64,000 nt of DNA. Source: Heterobilharzia americana (taxonomy: Eukaryota > Platyhelminthes > Trematoda > Strigeidida > Schistosomatidae). How positions within the stretch are numbered: position 1 is the first letter of the stretch; every line of letters starts with the position of its first letter. The stretch spans positions 94,574,708 to 94,638,707 of the forward strand of contig OX104127.1 of assembly GCA_944470555.2 (NCBI GenBank), written 5' to 3'. The position numbers and the translations under genes were made by a program. The notes beneath the pieces were generated by a model. That model ran no database searches and had not been told where the DNA came from. It was given only the letters and a program-made list of their open reading frames with translations. Of this stretch, positions 13,125 through 25,975 are shown in pieces.

Positions 13125-13745
13125 ATAAGTCGAAATCGAAAGATATCGTAGAAGCTCTCCTACCTAGTTTATTTACACTTTGCGCACAGAGTAAGTGTTG
13201 GGGCTGAGAACAACAAACTGCCAATGGAGGTAGTATTTGTTGATCTTGGTAAGGCTTTTGACAAGGTGTTTCACATGAGCTTCTCGAGAAGTTTGTTAGC
13301 CTTGGCATAGACGACATGATGAAAAGGTGAATTTAGTACTACTTTCATAATGCGAGGCTAGCAGTAAAAATAAATGAGATGCCGTCTTTGCGGAGACTAG
13401 CCACTAGTAAGGTTCGTCAAACCATCATACTAATGCGTCTTCAGTTTCTACTCCTAGTTATTAAAATTTCAAAAATGTTGGCATCATCATTGCCATTTAA
13501 TGATGATGCTATGATGTACAGAGGTTATTCATTGTCATGAGGACATGAATTCACTACAAACTGGCCTGAATGCAGTGAATGAGTGGTCTAAACTTTAAAT
13601 TCAGAAAATCAATTCCAGGTACAGTGATACAGTGCACCCAGATCCTAGATGTTTAATCAATACTCGGTGTGTGGCTCGTCATCACTTTGTGTTTAGTAAT
13701 GACAGTATTTAGGAGTCACTGTTAGACATAATTTGCAACTTTTGA
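13125..13745 (+). pseudogene. Decayed CR1/jockey-like LINE reverse transcriptase fragment
   Basis: Not RTE-like: the conceptual pieces match the CR1/jockey RT pattern (schistosome SR1/Perere type by family knowledge). Near 13205-13290 the frame reads NKLPMEVVFVDLGKAFDKV, with the domain A Asp present. Near 13350-13420 it reads ARLAVKINEMPSLRRLA. The polymerase box near 13496-13508 reads FNDDA, where FADDA is usual. Then come SLQTGLNAVNEWSKL (about 13540-13590) and QYLGVTVRHNLQL (about 13705-13743). At least two frame changes and several stops separate them. No 5' or 3' end of the element is visible, so this is an old fragment. Confidence 0.75.
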
Positions 13746-14504
13746 CGCTGCGATTTATGGATCCTAAGAAGAACTACATCTTGAATACTGCGAGAAGGCA
13801 TCAATTCCTTGCTTTGCGGGAGAGGTAGATGGGCTGGAGTGGGCTTCAAAGGCAGTTATTAACTATTTTAAAGGACTTTAGAACTTTGAATAGGGAAAGA
13901 CATCCAAACCGTCAAATCTCCTTGGGTGAAATTAAGGTAGTTTTAGGCGAACGGTAATTAGTTAATGAAATTAGAATATAAAATTAGGAAATAGATGGGA
14001 AATAGGTAATGAATATCTGATGGATTACTTGCAAAGGTGATAAACATTTGCGGTAGATTCATTTCCCGTTGGTCTACTGCCGATAAAATAATCTATAGAA
14101 AGGTTTCGTTTCGGATTTGGTAGTCAGGCTATGAACTCAAACGATTCAAATAGAATAAACTTCCTTTATCATTTGGCTTCCTTTATCTCTGCAATATATT
14201 TAGATAAGTAGTATCATGTGCTTTTAAAAATCATTTTCCTAGTAATATAAACGCCATAGTTATCTTGAGATGCAGAATATTAGGAAATACTTTTATGTGC
14301 ATGATTGAAAAAGTATGTGTATTTGAAGAAGTGAATAAGGTTGTTTTAAAAAATGTAAGGTTAAGCTACCCACACATCTCTTTTACAGTGAGTGTCAACC
14401 ATTATTTGTGTGTGCCAGGTGAAATCTGACTTATGAATAACAACTCGACAAACTAAGTCACAGCATATTGACTTTTGCTTAATATCTTAATGCTTTCTAA
14501 AAGA
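13746..14504. other. Gap between LINE fragments
   Basis: May include the very decayed C-terminus of the CR1-like fragment just downstream of 13745, but I cannot align it. Nothing else recognisable. Confidence 0.4.
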
Positions 14505-16248
14505 GTTTGTTGACCACTTTAGGAAACTCTGGAGTCGACCACCACCTGCTATACGTCCAGAAATACCACCAGCAACCCAGCCATAGAACTGTCAGTGAAG
14601 ATAAACTCTACGACAAAAGCAGAAGTGAAGTCCTGAGCGCCATAAAGTTGCTGAAATCCGGGAAAGCGGCAGGACCAGATGGAATTCCACTGGAAGCACT
14701 GGAAACAGACGCAGAGACAACAGCGAACATGCTCACACCTCTATTGCAGAAGGTTTGGAAGGAAGGAAGGAAAGGTACCTGCCGATTGACTGGAAGAAGG
14801 TTTATCTTGTCAAACACTCAAGGAAGGGAGACATAAGTATTTGCGAGAACTGGCACGAAACCATGCGCCCGTCCCTCCCCACCTCAAGCAATGCATTAAG
14901 CCACATCATCCTGGAGAGACTAAAGGATGAGCTGGATTCAAAATTACGATCGGAACAGGCTGGCTGGCTTCAGAAAGTACAAATCACGTGCGGATCAAAT
15001 TGCAACGCTACTCTACGCATCGTCATAGAACAGAGTATAGAATGGCAGTCAACTCTCTACCTCAACTTCATCCACTTTGAAAAGGGCTTTGATAGGGTCG
15101 ATCGAGGAGCAGTTTTGCGAGCAGATGCCTTAAAACTATGTTCTTAGTGCCGCAAACCTTCATCAACCTCATTCAACGGTAGTTATATGTTATATGATGA
15201 TATATACCGAGTGATTCACAATGGGAAGCTCAGTGACGCCTCTGAAGTGGAGACAGGAGACAAGAGTAAGACAAGGTTGCCTACAATCACCGATGATCTT
15301 CCTGATTGTGGTTGACTGGACTAGATCGGATCATGCAGCAAACCGTGAGGAGTGAGAATAGGGGAGTACGCCAGACCGATGAAAAGACCCCAGAAGATTT
15401 GGATTTCGCCGCCGATGATGATTTATGTCTAATGTCATACACACTTGAAGATCTACAGGCGTAAAGCAACAAGTTGACAGGAAAGGAGAGACAGCGAAAG
15501 CAAGACTTCAAGTGAAGGAAGAGAAGACGGAGGTGATGAAGATACCCAACCAACAACAGCATGAACAATAAGCACCAATCACCATCAATGGGGGAAAACC
15601 TATAGGTAGTGATCTCTTTCACCTACCTAGACAGGGCAGCATCGTTTCAACCACAGGCGGTAGCACAGACGTATATGTCAAAAAATAGCAAAACATGTCT
15701 TCATCAATCTGAAATCAGTGTGGAGATCTACTGCACTCCACTCAGCACAAAGAATGAACAAGATCCGGATTTTTAACACTAATGTCAAATCTGTGCTGCT
15801 ATATGGTTCAGAAACTTGGCGTATCACTAAAATCACTTCCAACAAACTACAGACACTCATCAACAGCTGCCGTCTACGCTTACTCGATACTGACACTGAA
15901 GATCAGATGGCCAGAACAATAAGAATAAGCAACAAGGAACTCACCCTGGCCTGGCAACGAACCAACCAAGAACACATCGCACAACAAAAGTGCAGGAGGA
16001 AGTGGAGATGGATTGTTTGGGCATACACTGAGAAGACCATCTGAGGACATCATGCACCAGGCCAGATCCTCGAGTGGAATTCAAAGGGGAAACGACGAGT
16101 TGAGCGTCCGAGGTGAGGGTGATATGGAGGAGATGGTTTTAGGAAGAAATGAAAGCTTGTGGGCAGTCGTGTAGCGAGGTTGAGAAGACTACAGAGAACA
16201 GAGTGCCCTATGTTCCACTGGGAACCCGAGGGACAAATAATAATAATC
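14505..16248 (+). mobile_element. RTE-clade retrotransposon, copy D (5'-truncated)
   Basis: Homology to the other copies starts abruptly at the segment before RT (TTGACCACTT at about 14510) and runs to a 3' tail of AAATAATAATAAT. Everything upstream (leader, endonuclease, linker) is absent, which is typical of incomplete target-primed reverse transcription. It belongs to a sequence group different from A/B/C: it keeps GPDGIP and has FAADDDL at the polymerase box. No target-site duplication found. Confidence 0.9.
14507..16230 (+). pseudogene. Reverse transcriptase remnant of RTE copy D
   Basis: 14507-14836 holds SGKAAGPDGIPLEAL, the intact RT entry motif. 14755-15147 holds domain A as LNFIHFEKGFDRVDR, where the first catalytic Asp is His. 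The polymerase box near 15401-15425 reads DFAADDDLCLMSY. 15718-16044 is the best-preserved C-terminal stretch of any copy: FNTNVKSVLLYGSETWRI, NKELTLAWQRTNQE and RRKWRWIVWAY. The last is where a 4-base insertion shifts the expected WRWIGH. The GKRR motif follows in another frame. Non-functional. Confidence 0.85.
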
Positions 16249-19200
16249 AAGAGACAAAGGGACTGAAAGTTACTTGGATCGTGACTCCCACCATTCTTTC
16301 GGAATATTCACCAAAACGTTGGCTATCATTATTTGTTTGCTAGTGTCTCCTGAGTTGTATTGCATAGTGAATTCCCAGTTGTGGTTCGGTACCACTAGTA
16401 ATATCAGAAGCTCGTAAATTAATCCAGAAACGATGTTCAAATAATTAGATAATCCAAAAATAAATGTTGCACATAAAATAATAAAACCATTTGTCACAGA
16501 CTCCGAAAATTGAAGTTGCAAGTATCACGAAAGAGAGCATGCTAATTCCGTATGAATTGATCATTGAATCTAAGACAAAAAATTTACGTTATTCGCTGTT
16601 TTCAGGAAGGATGTATTATGCAGCTCACATTCTCATTATGATTTCATTGATTATCTTTTGTTTTGCCATCTAACGTCTATCTTATGTCCTGCTTGTGACT
16701 TATACACATTTCTTCTGTTTTTAACGAGGAGCGGAATAACATTAGGGTAGTGCTATTTATATTTCCTTTTTATGAAAACTATGAATAATCTCGGTTCCAT
16801 AAAGCTACAAAACTCTTTTAATTTATTTATAAGACCACCATGCCAACACGAGAAAATTTTATCAACAGCCTATGGATAAATTTTATATGAATACCAAAAT
16901 AATGTGAAGTATGTGAGAGTCATGCATCAAGTTCAAAACACAGAAAAACTTAAATCAATCAGGTTGCCATGGTAATGACACTCATAACTCATGCAGAAAT
17001 ATTCACTTACGCCCAATAAATATAACCATAAACACTATTAAGGCTTTTACAAATTTAATTGGGTACTTAAAAAATTGTTGCTAGGTAAATTCTCCAATCA
17101 TCTTTCTATATATGTTAGGTTGAATTTTGCTTTATAAACTGGTTGGCTGATAAAAACAAAACAAAGTCACTTTCATCAGCTAGTCAGTACTAGATGCTAA
17201 TTAAGTGGCTATAAACTAATCAGATCCACTAAGCAAACTACGAAGTCATACCGGTAACAGAAGAATTGAGTTTATTTCTAAAAGTATGATTTCCATCTAT
17301 CATACAGCTATAAATAATTAAAGTGGAACAATAAATATTGAACGTATGGAGTTGTGTATATTTCCAATTTTCGAATAATTGTTATTGTATATTGAATCGT
17401 GCTTAATCAAGTAACCATTTAATGCAAGTGAGGTGAGCTGATTTCTATGCATGGTTATAAATTTGCATGTTATAAAACCAGGGAAATGAGTTTTGGATAA
17501 AAAATTGTAACACTATTCAGAAATCATTTCAAATTTCTGATTGCATCAGTAACGAGGATCGGTACAATTATGATAATAAGATACCATATTCATCAAACCA
17601 AACTGTTGAACCATAGAACATTTTCGAAACCTGAAAGATGTTATATAGATAAGTGGACGTTAAGCAGTCGAAAAAGGTTATATTGTTCATAACATAGGTC
17701 TCTATGCTGGATGTTTGTGAAATTTCTCGAGTGGTGACAATAAACCTCGACTCAGCTGGTTTGATTCATTGGTTTTATTACTTTTTATTTCTTGATATCT
17801 AATTTTTAGTCAAGACGTGGGTAATAACTTTCGTCGATATTTTCAAAAGTTAGAATGGGTGTAGAGGTAAGCAGTTCTGATAACTACGTCCTAAAAGATA
17901 ACTGAACTCTCTTGAAAGTATTAAAAAGAAGTCAACGTTTAGAATACTTAAATTTGTGACTTGTAAACACGAGAATTTCATATAGTTCAATGATAAGCCT
18001 TATGCTTTTGGTGTTATTGTATCGAATGATTTGAAAGTAGTCACTTTGGTCTGCAGTAACCTTGAGGATAATAACATCAAAACTGTGCCACTTGAGACAC
18101 ATGTACATTAAATGTACTCATAGGCTAATATTGATAAATAAAGTACTCAAAATGGTGTCAATTTCACTTCAATAATCGATTGCACTCAAGTAATCCCAAC
18201 TATTAAGGTTACGTATTTATGAAGTATTAGCATCAGATCACATGATATTCATTTTAAAAGTGTCAGTGCTAATATACTTTGTATCTAGTTCCCTCGAACA
18301 GTTGGTATAATGGAATTGTAATATATTTTTTCCTACTATTCCCAGCAAGAGTGAATTGTATTAAAGGCGTAGATAGATATACAGAATCGACACAGGGGAA
18401 GGTAAAATGATTACGTTTATTCCGTCGTTTTAAATGCAAGGACCAATCGTAAAACAGTGCATCTTTCAATAATAAACAGATGTTCTTTGTTGATGAAATT
18501 TTTCGATTTCTTGAACAATATTTATTCCTGACACCGTCGTTTTCATTAAAATAGACAGTAAATCCATTCAAAATATATAGTGAAATACTGTTAGTTATTT
18601 GAGGTTGAGCCAAATCATCAGTTACATTAAAATTTATTTTGGAGTAGTTGAATAAATATTACACTACTATAAGGCTTTAACGCAAAGAACTGAGATAAAT
18701 GTGCTAGTTTTCATTGCTCAGCAATCTGGATAGTAAACTGAAGACAGCCGATACCATGACAAGTCTTAAGTTACATCCACAGAATGATGTTGCAACGTGA
18801 TACGGCCTCAAAGGTTGCTACGCCACCAGTGTACTGTGGTAAATTTTTGCAAGAGAGCTATATCGTGACTGAATGTAGCTATGTCTGTTAGTATGATATC
18901 CATCGGACAGATAACAACAGTTTAATACAATGAATATCAAAGAAATGCAAACAATGAGTAGAATTTATGGTAAAACACTCTGTATACCAAACGGAACTGA
19001 AGTCTATCAGTGAGATTCAAGATGCTATACCGGTCATACAGTTTAGTGGAGATACCGCTAAAGGCACCATCTTCGTTGAAGAACGCACTCAAGATTTGCA
19101 GATGTGGCGCGATCGAATAGGTCTTCAAAACTGAATACTTCAACAGACACTTCAAAAGAGACATGTAGGTCATGTATATTCACAAGATGAAAGAAAAACC

Positions 19201-20400
19201 TTTTTAGAGGTATTTCACGAAAACAGTCTCATTATAAGTTGCTGAAGGGAATTTCCCCACTAATTTCTATCCTTCTGGAAAATTCTGTCATAGATAAGAT
19301 GCTCATGTCAAAAGCAATGATATCTTTCTTCACTCTAAGCGTTTAATTTCATGTTTCATAAATTATACCTCATTATTGCATGCAAACTGCTGCATGAATA
19401 GAAATTTATTCATAACCAAGAAGACTTTTATTCACTGTTAAATTTAATGATAAACTACTTGGTATAGTCTCATAACCTGAAGTAAAAGGTTTCTATAAAG
19501 TGAAATGGTGACTGTCAAATAAAGTACTGTTTAAGTTAATAAATGAAAGTGAAATGCATATAAAAAAATATATTAAATGAACTTAAAGCTCGAAATTGTT
19601 TGACGATTAAAATATTATAACAGATTTTGTAGAAACGTAAGAGTGAAAAAGCTTCAGTTATCACTGAATTAAAAGTAAATGTAATTTTTTTCAATGCAAT
19701 TTTAGAACATCTAATGACATGATTTTTCTTTAGCGTTTTTTACTGATCTACCCTAAAATAATCACTTTTCTTTGTATAAACATACAGCCTATCAAGTTCA
19801 GGTAAAAAGACTACTTAAAGCATAATAGTATTTTATAAATATTATTCATTATCTCAGAATGATTGCTATCTTAGTGTTAGATATAAAGTGTTCATTTTTC
19901 CTTACAAATAATCCGGGTTAATATGCAAAACTGAGTTAGCCCATATATCACCATCAAAGATGGTAAGCAGAATGGTTAGATGAAATTGTTGGTTTTGATC
20001 TTGACAAACTGTGCTTACTCTTTTGCTTTTGTTGTATGGATATTGGCTGCTAGAAACGGTACAGTTTTTGTAAACTTTTCCAGGGGTTAGGTTGACTACA
20101 GCTGATTTTGTTCCGAAACTTTCATTCCAAGATATCTGATAAGCCGTACCATATTGGCTATACTACTACTGGTAGTACTGGTAGCCATGAAACGCGCGGT
20201 TGTCTACTTGGTTTACGGTCAAAAATTAAATGTGTCATTAGTAGTACATAGGTTATGTTGGCTTATAATATGTTAATAAATTAAAATGTTATGTAGAACT
20301 CATGCACTTCTCTTGAACAGTCGTCAAATAAGTGAACGCAAGTTTATGCATCATTTTTCACAAATGGATGAATTTTATGTTATAGTTCACTTGGTGAACA
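16249..20400. other. Gap, no recognisable features
   Basis: AT-rich intergenic or intronic sequence. Minus-strand frames of 114 codons (18269-18613) and 78 codons (18937-19173) have no recognisable motif and are near chance length. I see no SINE head or LINE motif. Confidence 0.5.
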
Positions 20401-20520
20401 CTGGTAGTTTTTTGTCCTATTAGTGACTCACCAGTGGAATCTACCTGCACTCACAGAGACTCGAACCTTATATCCATTGCTTCGAACGGTAGAGCGTTGT
20501 CCACTTCATCATGAAGACGT
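20401..20520 (-). mobile_element. tRNA-derived SINE with decayed hammerhead core
   Basis: On the minus strand a tRNA-like head (AACGCTCTACC ... AAGGTTCGAGTCTC, box B) is followed by a stretch resembling the hammerhead core: CTGGTGAGTC, a short loop, then AATAGGAC and AAAAAC in place of GAAAC. CTGATGA has become CTGGTGA and GAAA has become AAAA, so cleavage is unlikely. It lies head to head with the plus-strand SINE at 20.52-20.74 kb. Confidence 0.6.
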
Positions 20521-20740
20521 GAAAGTCACTTAGTGATCAGTGATTGTTTATTGATGCTTCTAACTCCTTGTTGTTACGCAGAGTTGATTTGCCAAACATC
20601 TCTTGGCATGTGAGCGCCTATGTGAAAGTTTTGGTACTGTCTAGGAACACCACTCAGCTCAGTCAGGGTAAATCCAGCTGATGAATCCCATATAGGATGA
20701 GATGAGTATCCTAGACTTTATTACAAGCCACTTTCAAACG
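20521..20740 (+). mobile_element. Hammerhead-ribozyme SINE (Sm-alpha-like)
   Basis: Plus-strand element ending in a well-kept hammerhead (separate entry). Its upstream part contains AAGTCACTTAGTGATCAGTG near 20524, similar to the start of the minus-strand SINE at 48.77 kb (GTCACTTAGTCACAATCAG). A CTCAGTCAGGGTAAATCCAG stretch corresponds to the usual GCAGGTACATCCAG that leads into the ribozyme. The exact 5' limit is uncertain. Confidence 0.6.
20672..20717 (+). ncRNA. Hammerhead ribozyme, best-preserved core in the window
   Basis: Core CTGATGA is intact (20678-20684). Stem II is ATCC (20685-20688) pairing with GGAT (20695-20698) across a CATATA-like loop. Other copies have GTCC/GGAC, so both strands of the stem have changed together. 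GAAA is GAGA here (20699-20702), a deviation at a conserved core position. The cleavage site would follow TATC at 20710. Stem I pairs TCCAG (20673-20677) with CTAGA (20711-20715) with one mismatch. The structure is recognisable; activity is doubtful because of GAGA. Confidence 0.65.
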
Positions 20741-20977
20741 ATTCAGAACGGTGATCATTCAAACAATATGTAGACACTTGAATAGGAGCCAATCTACTAA
20801 TGGAGGCCGGTCACTGGAGTCCAGTATAGCAACTAGATGAGTGTTGCTTCTCAGTAGTGTCAACAGACTTCCTGTTGTATCCTGGATACAAAAAAATGGA
20901 AATATAAGATAAATCTCCACTATTCTGTTGTTGTTTACTTCATCTAACCTTTTTTGTCATCGCTTATCCTTGCCTAG

Positions 20978-21050
20978 TTACTTCACCAGGAAAGGTATTT
21001 CGACCCTATTAGTGAATAACAATCAGCCATCACCAAACAAGTAGTCACTG
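20978..21050 (-). mobile_element. Possible very decayed hammerhead-SINE remnant
   Basis: On the minus strand GGCTGATTGTTATTCAC is followed by TAATAGGGTCGAAATAC and then TCCTGG. This is the right order for a degenerate CTGATGA / stem II / CGAAA / TCCTGG hammerhead. Too diverged to be sure. Confidence 0.25.
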
Positions 21051-23875
21051 CTCTTAAAAAATGTATGTTTCAATGATCCTGTTACCACTTTCTAAAAATT
21101 TCATGGATATTTTTTGTTGTAGCTCAATTTACATACTTTCAAATAGCTTTCTATATGAAGCATGATTCTCATTAAGAATTTTTTCATGTTTGAGTACCCA
21201 GGTGTATCATGTTTCAGTTATATGTGAATGATGTTCGTCACAATGTAAGGATCTTGATGTATTCAGTAGAACACGAACACTGGTTTTGATTTTGAAGTAT
21301 GAATGTTGTTTCAAAAGCCGTTATTTTACTGTCAACCTGCTCTGCAGATAAACACACAACATTGATTAGCGTTTTCTTTTTTGTTGTCTTTGAGAATCCC
21401 AAATGAAAAAATCCTTGGCAATATCCAATAACATTTTATAAACTCAGACTAATGAACTCTGTTAATTCAGGTAGATAAAAGCTAAAGATAGGGAGCTGAA
21501 ATTTGAAGCTACTTTGAAACAAAATCAAGACAACGGAAGAGTTACAAAAACAACAACTTTAGCAATGAGATCTTATTTGCAATCCTTAGTAGTTTGTAAA
21601 AAGTTATAACAAAGAAAATTTCACTTCCTTACTTAATTTACTTTCTACAAATGTTGATAACTAATTCTAACATTTAGGGTCGTAGAACCTCAGAAATCAT
21701 ACTTTTAAAAAACATTTTCTTCGCTGATGTATCTATTCTTCAGTAATGCAGTTTAGTCCTACAATGGTAAGCTATGAAATGTCAAGGCTAATATAAAACT
21801 TCATTTATTATTTTGGTTTTTAGTTTTTAAAGTGCTATGAAACTTTCCAGATTATAAATGAATCTTGTTCAGAAAAACTAGTGATCTACAATCTTCTAGT
21901 TTCATCATTCCAACTGCGGTGTCTATAATAAGACAAGTAACAAAATATATTGTATCTACCTATTCAAAGTATATTCATTCTATCAATAATCCTCAAATCT
22001 CGCAAAAGTACAGGCATAAAATCCTTCTGTGAGTAGATACACAACTCTTATACAATTCATTGGATAAAAAAGATTTTCCTGGGGATTATAGTGAGCAATT
22101 TCACTGTATTACCTTCCAATAAAATTTTAATTTGATGCATTGTAGGGGAGTTGATATCACTTGCTACACTGGGTGATTTAATTAATCGAAACTGCTGTCT
22201 TAGGTATTTTACCACACTTAGTATTTAACAGCACCAAGTAAACACTGACATTTAGTGAAATTGTTCAACAGGCGGTGTTGTTGTAAGGTTAACTACCTTT
22301 GGTATGGGAAGTAAGTAGTCATTTAAGTGAGCATAACTGCAATAAAACGTAACGTGCAACAAAAACCTCGTTTTCTTTGTGTCGCTGAAATGATACGTCA
22401 AACTTCACAATACCGTTAGTGAAAACGGTGAACTAAGTTAACCAGTGCATGATGTTTTTTCTGTTTTCACCCTACCACCGGCTAAATACTAAGTTGTAAT
22501 TGTTGTAATTCACAAACCATCTACATAGGTTGTTAACCAGTTCAACAAATCTGTCACTGACAGTTACTTAACCACATTTTTATTTATATGCCTTTTATTT
22601 TAGTTCTTCGAATTGATGTAGTTACAAGAATTCATACATATCTGTTGTGAAGTACTGACCAACTTAGCGTTTATTATGTAATGACTGAAATTGATGTGGG
22701 AGAATATATTTTTACCGTGAAACGTTTACACTATCTAAACGTTCCTTGAGCAGGAAGGTGTACTAGTTATCATTCACTGATAGTAGTTGACAGTGCAAAT
22801 ATAACACTAAATACCAGTGATTCTGATGAATTAATTTCCAGTTTTGGATATATGAGTATTACTTCCAATGAAGTTCAAGTAACTGTTCAAAGATTCATGG
22901 TGATTTATGACGTTCAATAGTTTTATTAAGTCATTTAATATTTTTTCGAAGCATTTTTCAATGTCAGAGGGTTTTTCATAATAAACAAAAATTCCTAAAA
23001 ACCCTAGATTTTTATACCCATCTGATTTGAGAATTTTAGGAAATTCTCACAATTTTAAGAGTGATCAAACCCAGAAATGCACGGTATTGTGTTAAACGTG
23101 TCAATATTCAGGAACTTAGTTGAAACCCAATATCACATGGATCAACTTTTGCTGATAATCCTCTAGTACCAGCGGTTAATATTTTTCCCTACTGTCGTCT
23201 TGGTTGCTGAGAAAGATAACAACTGCTCATGTATTCCGTGTCAAACAAACTTAAATATTATCCATTCACAAACGTGTGTTTGTCATTCGACTGATTGAAC
23301 TTGGATTGTTGACTAACTTCAACGTAGTTCTAGGGAAAATTCATTACGTAAAGCACTAGCTAATTTATGCTTGACAAAGATTATCCTTCGGTGGTAATGT
23401 GAAATGCTCACTTTGTGTCACAAATTTAAAGAACTAAGGAGCATAATTAGATGGGTTTCAACTCAATGGTCAGATGATTTGTCGTCCTAAGTTTGGAACA
23501 TTACGTGATTTTAGTAAAGTCATCAAAAAGTTTATGAAACCACTACTAGGTTCTTCCTGATTTTCAAAGGTATCCCTTTCGTTTGAAATAAGTCAGTACT
23601 CGACGAATATACTACTTGAGTATTGAGTGTGGAGTTCCTTAATAAATTAAGAAGAAATGTTTATAGTATTTTTTCAATTAACAGACCCCAGGAGTCATTT
23701 GAAGTGATGCTGTTACTCATCATTAGGAAGCCTTGAGTTAAGCATTTTTTGTGTTTAGATATAACATCCACACAGGTGAAAGTTGTATACTAAAATATTC
23801 CTATTTCTGAGAGAAATGTTTTTTATTGTTGCGTTATTTCTCGATTATCCTGAGTGGAGTTTTAGCAAGTTCAGC
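21051..23875. other. Gap, no recognisable features
   Basis: AT-rich sequence without an open frame above 60 codons and without SINE or LINE motifs that I can see. Confidence 0.5.
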
Positions 23876-23883
23876 ATGCAAGA

Positions 23884-24232
23884 AGAAGAAATACCTCAGC
23901 AAAGAGTAGCTTTAAGATGATTTCATTCTCAGAGCTGTGCAATCTCAAATTTGTACATTTTGTGCGTGTTAGTGTTTGATAGTTAAAAATGGTTTTTCAA
24001 ACACAGCAATAATACTAAAGTCGATCCTTGAGCTGCTTCTAAAAACTTGACTGTTGGTCGTAATTTTTGGTTTTAAAGGTAACTCATATGTTAGCAGTAT
24101 TTCTGTTGGCATGTTAGACAAACCTATTGAACCATTTTTTTAAATTTTGCGACTGTACAGCCTTGAGAATGAAATCATCTGAAAGCGACTCTTTGCTGAG
24201 ATACTCGATCTACTTTTATTTCCTAATGGGTA
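23884..24232. repeat. Imperfect inverted repeat, arms about 80-90 bp
   Basis: The left arm (about 23884-23965) contains ACCTCAGCAAAGAGTAGCTT and GATGATTTCATTCTCA. The right arm (about 24145-24232), read on the opposite strand, gives ATCTCAGCAAAGAGTCGCTT and GATGATTTCATTCTCA. Weaker matching may continue inward (AAAAATGGTTTTTCAA against AAAAAAATGGTTCAAT). The loop is roughly 100-180 bases. No transposase or known terminal motif is visible. Confidence 0.7.
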
Positions 24233-25904
24233 TCTTTTGCACAAACTTGGTGTCATATATATTTTTAAAATCCCATGATATATATCAATGCAATATGTAG
24301 TGAAAATCTGTCTATTTCATGACAGAAGTTGAACAACATTCTTACTGCAGGTTGAGCAGATTTAGTTTAGTTTTAGAATTGACTGATTTTGTCTTAGTCC
24401 AAGGATTTTCATCTTTGAGAAGTGATATTTTAACGATACCATCTAATTTCATGACCTTAATATTGACACAACCTAAGTTATATAACAATAGGACTGAACA
24501 CCTGGAATACTTGAAATAATGTAATGATGGCATTTTTATTGTGTAGACCTTTTCATCATATGTTAACATATTTTTACATAATATATGAACTGGTTACACA
24601 ATGGTTGTCCGATTAACTCAGACTGTTGTTTATGAAAGATATATATATATATATAACTGGCGCTTCAAATGTCTTGAAACTCGGAAGATTGCTTTTTAGG
24701 ACAGCTTACGAACGGCAACCCAGCTGTAGGATCTACCAAGTACTCTTCAGCATTCCTGCGTCTGAACATAAATTGGTGTTTGAGATTAGTAAACAATGCA
24801 AAACCAAAGGTACTCAATAATGAAATTTCCTGTCCCAAGCCAGTTGACTGTAATTACTCAGCTATTTTGAAGTGTTCAATAATAACTAAAAATAAGTCGA
24901 AATGTTTCTTTATCTTAGATTACGGATGTTAAGAATGAAAAAAATTTAGTGGCGAAATCTATCTGAAATTTCTTTCTTATGAAACGATCTGACATGCTGA
25001 AAGTGCTAGACGCTAACATAAAACAACTGATTCTAAGCTTCTAAAGAGTTTCATTGATGAGTACTGAGGTTTGGATTTCACTCTGAAAAGCTGATATGTT
25101 TTCAACCACAATTTTCTGAGCAAAAGTAAGCTACGTTACATGTATGGATCAATGTATAAACGTTTTTCTATGCAGCGATCAGAGCATTACCATTTGCAGA
25201 CAATAGTTCATTGTGTAGTCACATCTGGATTTCTTCAGCCTTATCGAATATAGTGAATTCGTTTGCCATACGTATGGTAGATTTATTCAAAAAAAACTTA
25301 AGAAAGATGGATACATTTATTGAGAAAGATTTTGATAATTTCAACACTTCAACAGCTAATAAATTCAATCCTGAATAAAATCAACATAAGTGTCCGTTTT
25401 CTTTTGCATTGTTTCGAGTGCAATTCATCTATTTACAACCCATTTAGAGACTACTTTGCCATGCAGTTTTGGAATGGGCAGGTCGCTTTCGAGCCAAGCT
25501 TTTTTTAAGGGTCACTAAGTTTATTTTTCACACTAAGGAAATAACCATGGTAACGCTAAATGTAGGTCTATAAGTATCATGGAGATAAGGTGAGTGTATA
25601 TTCAGTATTTTGATTTCAGTAACCAATTTAGCATAGACGATTTTTGGAAAAATTATAAGGTAATTGATATGAATGTTCAAGGTGAGAAAATACAAACTTT
25701 CCAGGTTTAAATATCTCAAAGGTTATTTACTGTTACGATTAAACTGAAAATCTTAAATGCAATTTCTGAAAGTAGATTTCATAATGAAACAATTTTAATC
25801 GACAGTCCAATGTTTTAAAAACAAGTTGTGGCCCAAAGATTTATCAAAGGTTACTTCACAATATTTTGTATCGTTAAAATCAGGTCTAATAATAATGGAG
25901 CTAT
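24233..25904. other. Gap, no recognisable features
   Basis: Contains a short AT dinucleotide run at about 24641-24656. Short frames on both strands (up to 75 codons) have no recognisable motif. Confidence 0.5.
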
Positions 25905-25975
25905 CTTTGATAACTCTTTAAACAGGATTTCTAACACGGTGCTCTGCCAACTGATCTACGGGACCAGGCTGCTGA
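25905..25975 (-). mobile_element. tRNA-like SINE head
   Basis: Minus strand: GGTCCCGTAGATCAGTTGGC is followed by AGAGCACCGTGTTAGAAATC. It resembles an acceptor/D-arm with box A and the anticodon arm. The T-arm/box B is not found downstream, so it is a SINE piece or tRNA relic. The anticodon-arm sequence resembles the plus-strand element 250 bp away. Confidence 0.45.

Noticed and set aside
18269..18613. 114-codon minus-strand open frame
   Set aside because: Same reasoning: near chance length, no motif.
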